Assembly (NCBI RefSeq): GCF_949628265.1
Contig: NC_088788.1
Span: forward strand, 13,206,001 to 13,270,000
Reading direction: 5' to 3'
Length of the DNA stretch: 64,000 nucleotides
Source: Cloeon dipterum
Taxonomy: Eukaryota > Arthropoda > Insecta > Ephemeroptera > Baetidae
The notes beneath the pieces are model-generated. The model was not told where the DNA came from. It was given only the letters and a program-made list of their open reading frames with translations, and made no database searches. Made by a program: the position numbers and the translations under genes. Shown here piece by piece: positions 62,037 through 64,000 of this stretch. How positions within the stretch are numbered: the first letter of the stretch is position 1; each line of letters begins with the position of its first letter.

Positions 62037-63335
62037 CTATCTTTTATACTGAATTAGAATCTCGCGATTTCTGTCAATTTCAATCATATCGGGTATTTCT
62101 GAGTGACATATCACGTTAACAACATAGGGCAATGCAGCAGAAAAAGTTATTTCCAATCTTACGTTTCCTTGCTGCGGCGGAGAGGAATAATCTGACGACG
62201 CGCTCTCGTTGGGTGATAAATCATAAGCGTATAAAGCGTAACCTTGGGAAAATTCTGATCTATCTACACAATAACCATCATCAATCAGACTATTACCCGT
62301 CCCTAAAAACGAGAACATGAAAGGTATTACGCAGTCGTCTCGAGCATAGTTTAATCTGTATGGACTTGAATTGACAATTTTCCCGTTGACAGATAGCGAG
62401 ATTTGTGAAACATTCAGATGTTCAAATTCAAAGCAGTTTTCAACAAGCGAACCAGAGACGGCGGAATTTTTACAAAAGCCAAAAATTACTCGTGAAGGTA
62501 TTCTACCGAGGAATAAATTTTCGAATGACTTTTGGAACACCCCAGCGGGTATAGTGTAATTGTGCATCTCGACTCTTTTGTAGGGATATTTAGCTGTGAC
62601 AGTTTGCAATAGATTAGCATGTGCCAGCATTATTGATGGATTAACTTGGACCTTTCGCACAAATAAGGCGGCATCTAATAGTTCTATTTCAGGATTTAAT
62701 CCGGGTGCTGCAACGCAGACCAATGATGCTGGATTTCTAGTAAGAGTGTATCTCAAATCAATCTCATTTAACAAGAGTTTTCCACAATTACACACATCTA
62801 CGTGTAGTCTACCCATCAGCTCAACTGGTTTGCTCAGTCCTACATATTTCATACGATTTACGTGGCTTTTTGATGTGAGGTCGTCGAATTTACCAGCTTC
62901 GTCCATGAAATATAGAGATCCAGTTAGATGACTCTTTTTTGCAGTTTCGTTGTAATTGAAAAGATTTTCAATATACGAGCGGTAATGATTCATGCCGGAG
63001 CTGTTTGACACTGTAGTTTGGTTGAATTCTAGTTTCACGTCGCTAAACAACGAGTTTAATAAGTTGTTTACTACCGAGTAATCACCATCAGCGGCAACGA
63101 ATCCACCCCCGGTGGTACCATTAATTATCCTCATCTTTACATAAAGCATTGTCTTCGACATATCTATATATGAATCGCCTGTGCCTGTCACGTTGAAGAT
63201 GATAGGTCCATTATTATCGAGTGCCTGAATTGGTTTATAATACTGATAGTCTCCAGAGAGCACACTTGTCTGAACAGTCAATGGTTGAAAAATATCTAGT
63301 TCGGAGACCATCGTATCTGCAATATCAGAACCCAT
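62037..63335 (-). CDS. Polinton major capsid protein (double jelly-roll, F54H12.2-like)
   Basis: 432 residues, Met at 63,335. Forms the hexon-like trimer of the predicted icosahedral particle. Conserved blocks of the family are in order: SELDIFQPLTVQTSVLSGDY near the N-terminus, DSYIDMSKTMLYVKMRI, the LLNSLFSDVKLEFNQ block, NLFNYNETAKKSHL, GRLHVDVCNCGKLLLNEIDL, VRKVQVNPSIMLAHA, FENLFLGRIPSRVIFGF, and the C-terminal YALYAYDLSP, NVRLEITF and PDMIEIDRNREI. Length and order match intact copies; no frameshift or internal stop. It follows the basic-protein gene after 12 bases. Confidence 0.93.
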   Translation of the reverse strand: MGSDIADTMVSELDIFQPLTVQTSVLSGDYQYYKPIQALDNNGPIIFNVTGTGDSYIDMSKTMLYVKMRIINGTTGGGFVAADGDYSVVNNLLNSLFSDVKLEFNQTTVSNSSGMNHYRSYIENLFNYNETAKKSHLTGSLYFMDEAGKFDDLTSKSHVNRMKYVGLSKPVELMGRLHVDVCNCGKLLLNEIDLRYTLTRNPASLVCVAAPGLNPEIELLDAALFVRKVQVNPSIMLAHANLLQTVTAKYPYKRVEMHNYTIPAGVFQKSFENLFLGRIPSRVIFGFCKNSAVSGSLVENCFEFEHLNVSQISLSVNGKIVNSSPYRLNYARDDCVIPFMFSFLGTGNSLIDDGYCVDRSEFSQGYALYAYDLSPNESASSDYSSPPQQGNVRLEITFSAALPYVVNVICHSEIPDMIEIDRNREILIQYKR

Positions 63336-63347
63336 CTTTGCTATATT

Positions 63348-63809
63348 TTAGAATCCAAATAGATCTTTCCTCTTTCTCTTTTTTGATACTTTTCTTCTGA
63401 TTGTGTTTGCCTTCAATTTCTTATTCTTTGCGCGCGTCTGCTTTGCTCGCTTGGCGTTGCTTGAATGACCCTTCCCTAAAGGTGTCTTCCTTTTATATCC
63501 GAGTCCTAAAAGACTCTGCACTGTTTTCGAGCCTTTTTCACCCAGATTCTTACCAGCGTTGACCATGTTTGTAGTTAAACTTTCCTTCAAATTCTTTTTA
63601 TTCAACGTGTCTTTTAGTATGTTCACGCCTGTATCCAGTAGCTCCGATCCTACTGATTTGAAGCCTGATTTTAAATATGGGAAAATGCGTCTGAAGAGTC
63701 CAACAAGTGTGGAGCCAATGCCCAGTCCTTTTTGATATCTGTGTAATTTGGCTCCACCACCAACTCCTCTGGCCTGAGCCTCGTAATAAGCATAATATTT
63801 GTTTTCCAT
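63348..63809 (-). CDS. Polinton small basic protein (adenovirus core pX/mu- or pVI-like)
   Basis: 153 residues, Met at 63,809. The N-terminus is Gly/Tyr-rich (YYAYYEAQARGVGGG) followed by KGLGIGSTLVGLFRRIFPYL, an amphipathic segment, and a strongly basic C-terminus (KRKTPLGKGHSSNAKRAKQT, then more Lys/Arg clusters). The GxG-x-hydrophobic-LFRR-PYL pattern next to the capsid gene recurs in Polintons and has been compared with adenovirus core peptide X/mu or membrane-lytic pVI; DNA condensation or membrane action is inferred only. It lies 3 bases beyond the minor capsid stop and 12 bases before the major capsid start. Confidence 0.8.
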   Translation of the reverse strand: MENKYYAYYEAQARGVGGGAKLHRYQKGLGIGSTLVGLFRRIFPYLKSGFKSVGSELLDTGVNILKDTLNKKNLKESLTTNMVNAGKNLGEKGSKTVQSLLGLGYKRKTPLGKGHSSNAKRAKQTRAKNKKLKANTIRRKVSKKRKRKDLFGF

Positions 63810-63812
63810 TGT

Positions 63813-64000
63813 CTATACACGCCTCAAGAGAAGCACTAACGTTAGAGTTCCCTGAATGAATGGGGCCTGATTGCCGTTTTCATCCCTTATATAGAAATCG
63901 ATGCTTTCGAATTTATTTTTCGTCACGGGCAGAAACATTATTCTATTAAAAACTTCCTTGTTTTGGTTCCCGAATTTAGAATTTTTACGATTGACAAGAA
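63813..64000 (-). CDS. Polinton minor capsid (penton-type) protein, C-terminal end only
   Basis: The minus-strand frame is open from the window edge to a stop at 63,813 (62 residues visible). The segment FLPVTKNKFESIDFYIRDEN then GNQAPFIQGTLTLVLLLRR matches the typical end of Polinton single jelly-roll penton proteins, where a V/LSxxxFxTIxIxIRDxxGxPVPF pattern is followed by a final beta strand and LRR. The start lies outside the window. Confidence 0.75.
   Translation of the reverse strand, partial: LVNRKNSKFGNQNKEVFNRIMFLPVTKNKFESIDFYIRDENGNQAPFIQGTLTLVLLLRRV

Larger units (their letters stand above)
50340..64000. mobile_element. Polinton/Maverick virus-like DNA transposon (right end outside window)
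   Basis: At least 13.6 kb. Hallmark genes present: protein-primed family B DNA polymerase (plus strand), and on the minus strand adenovirus-type protease, double jelly-roll major capsid protein, small basic protein and minor capsid protein. The polymerase and structural modules converge at 59.9-60.2 kb. The retroviral-type integrase, FtsK/HerA packaging ATPase and right terminal inverted repeat are not seen and are expected to the right. The left boundary is placed between the SARDH donor (50,305) and the first hairpin (50,363); the exact terminus and 6-bp target duplication cannot be fixed without the other end. Coding frames are intact, suggesting a recent insertion. Classification as an integrated adintovirus is a near-equivalent alternative. 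Confidence 0.93.

Noticed and set aside
50306-64000. An endogenous retrovirus or LTR element, or an adenovirus insertion
   Set aside because: No reverse transcriptase, gag or LTRs were seen. The polymerase type, capsid family and gene layout fit Polintons, and the adenovirus likeness is limited to the protease and small basic protein.

Overview
The window is animal nuclear DNA, most likely from an insect or close arthropod relative with a fairly compact, AT-rich genome. Evidence: GT-AG introns of mostly 50-100 bp, short intergenic spaces, poly(A)-type signals, and a set of conserved metazoan single-copy genes. No species can be named from the sequence alone.

Region 1 to 50.3 kb carries thirteen host genes: CEBPZ/Noc1 (minus, cut by the left edge), a coiled-coil protein resembling augmin subunit HAUS3 (plus), a SUN1/2-type LINC protein (minus, with a possible SUN-less alternative end), DNAJC17 (plus), ribosomal protein RPSA (minus), the adaptor GRB2/drk (minus), CTU2 (plus) tail-to-tail with RCCD1 (minus), a C2H2 zinc-finger protein (minus), a PRR11-like protein (plus), the WD40 half of LRWD1/ORCA (plus), a Josephin deubiquitinase (minus), a class B (secretin-type) GPCR (plus) and sarcosine dehydrogenase (plus, first 534 codons only). 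They are unrelated housekeeping or signalling genes; no operon-like cooperation is implied.

Region about 50.34 to 64.0 kb (right edge) is a large Polinton/Maverick element (virus-like, self-replicating DNA transposon; the related label adintovirus also fits) lying directly after a splice donor of sarcosine dehydrogenase, so it sits in an intron of that gene or has cut it. In order: a repeat-rich left end (hairpin, four 102-110 bp tandem repeats, a second degenerate repeat family), a TATA-led plus-strand gene for a protein-primed family B DNA polymerase, then a convergent minus-strand module: an unknown 252-residue protein, an adenovirus-type cysteine protease, an unknown 168-residue protein, the double jelly-roll major capsid protein, a small basic protein, and the C-terminal end of a minor capsid (penton-type) protein at the edge. 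Integrase, packaging ATPase and the right terminal repeat are not seen and should lie beyond 64 kb. All complete element genes read without internal stops, so the copy looks young.

The most unusual observation is that the polymerase can be read as one 15-exon gene of about 2,118 codons: twelve consecutive phase-0 introns join a 715-residue coiled-coil and tandem-repeat extension to a complete exonuclease/polymerase, and the last intron splits the codon of a conserved tryptophan in polymerase motif B.
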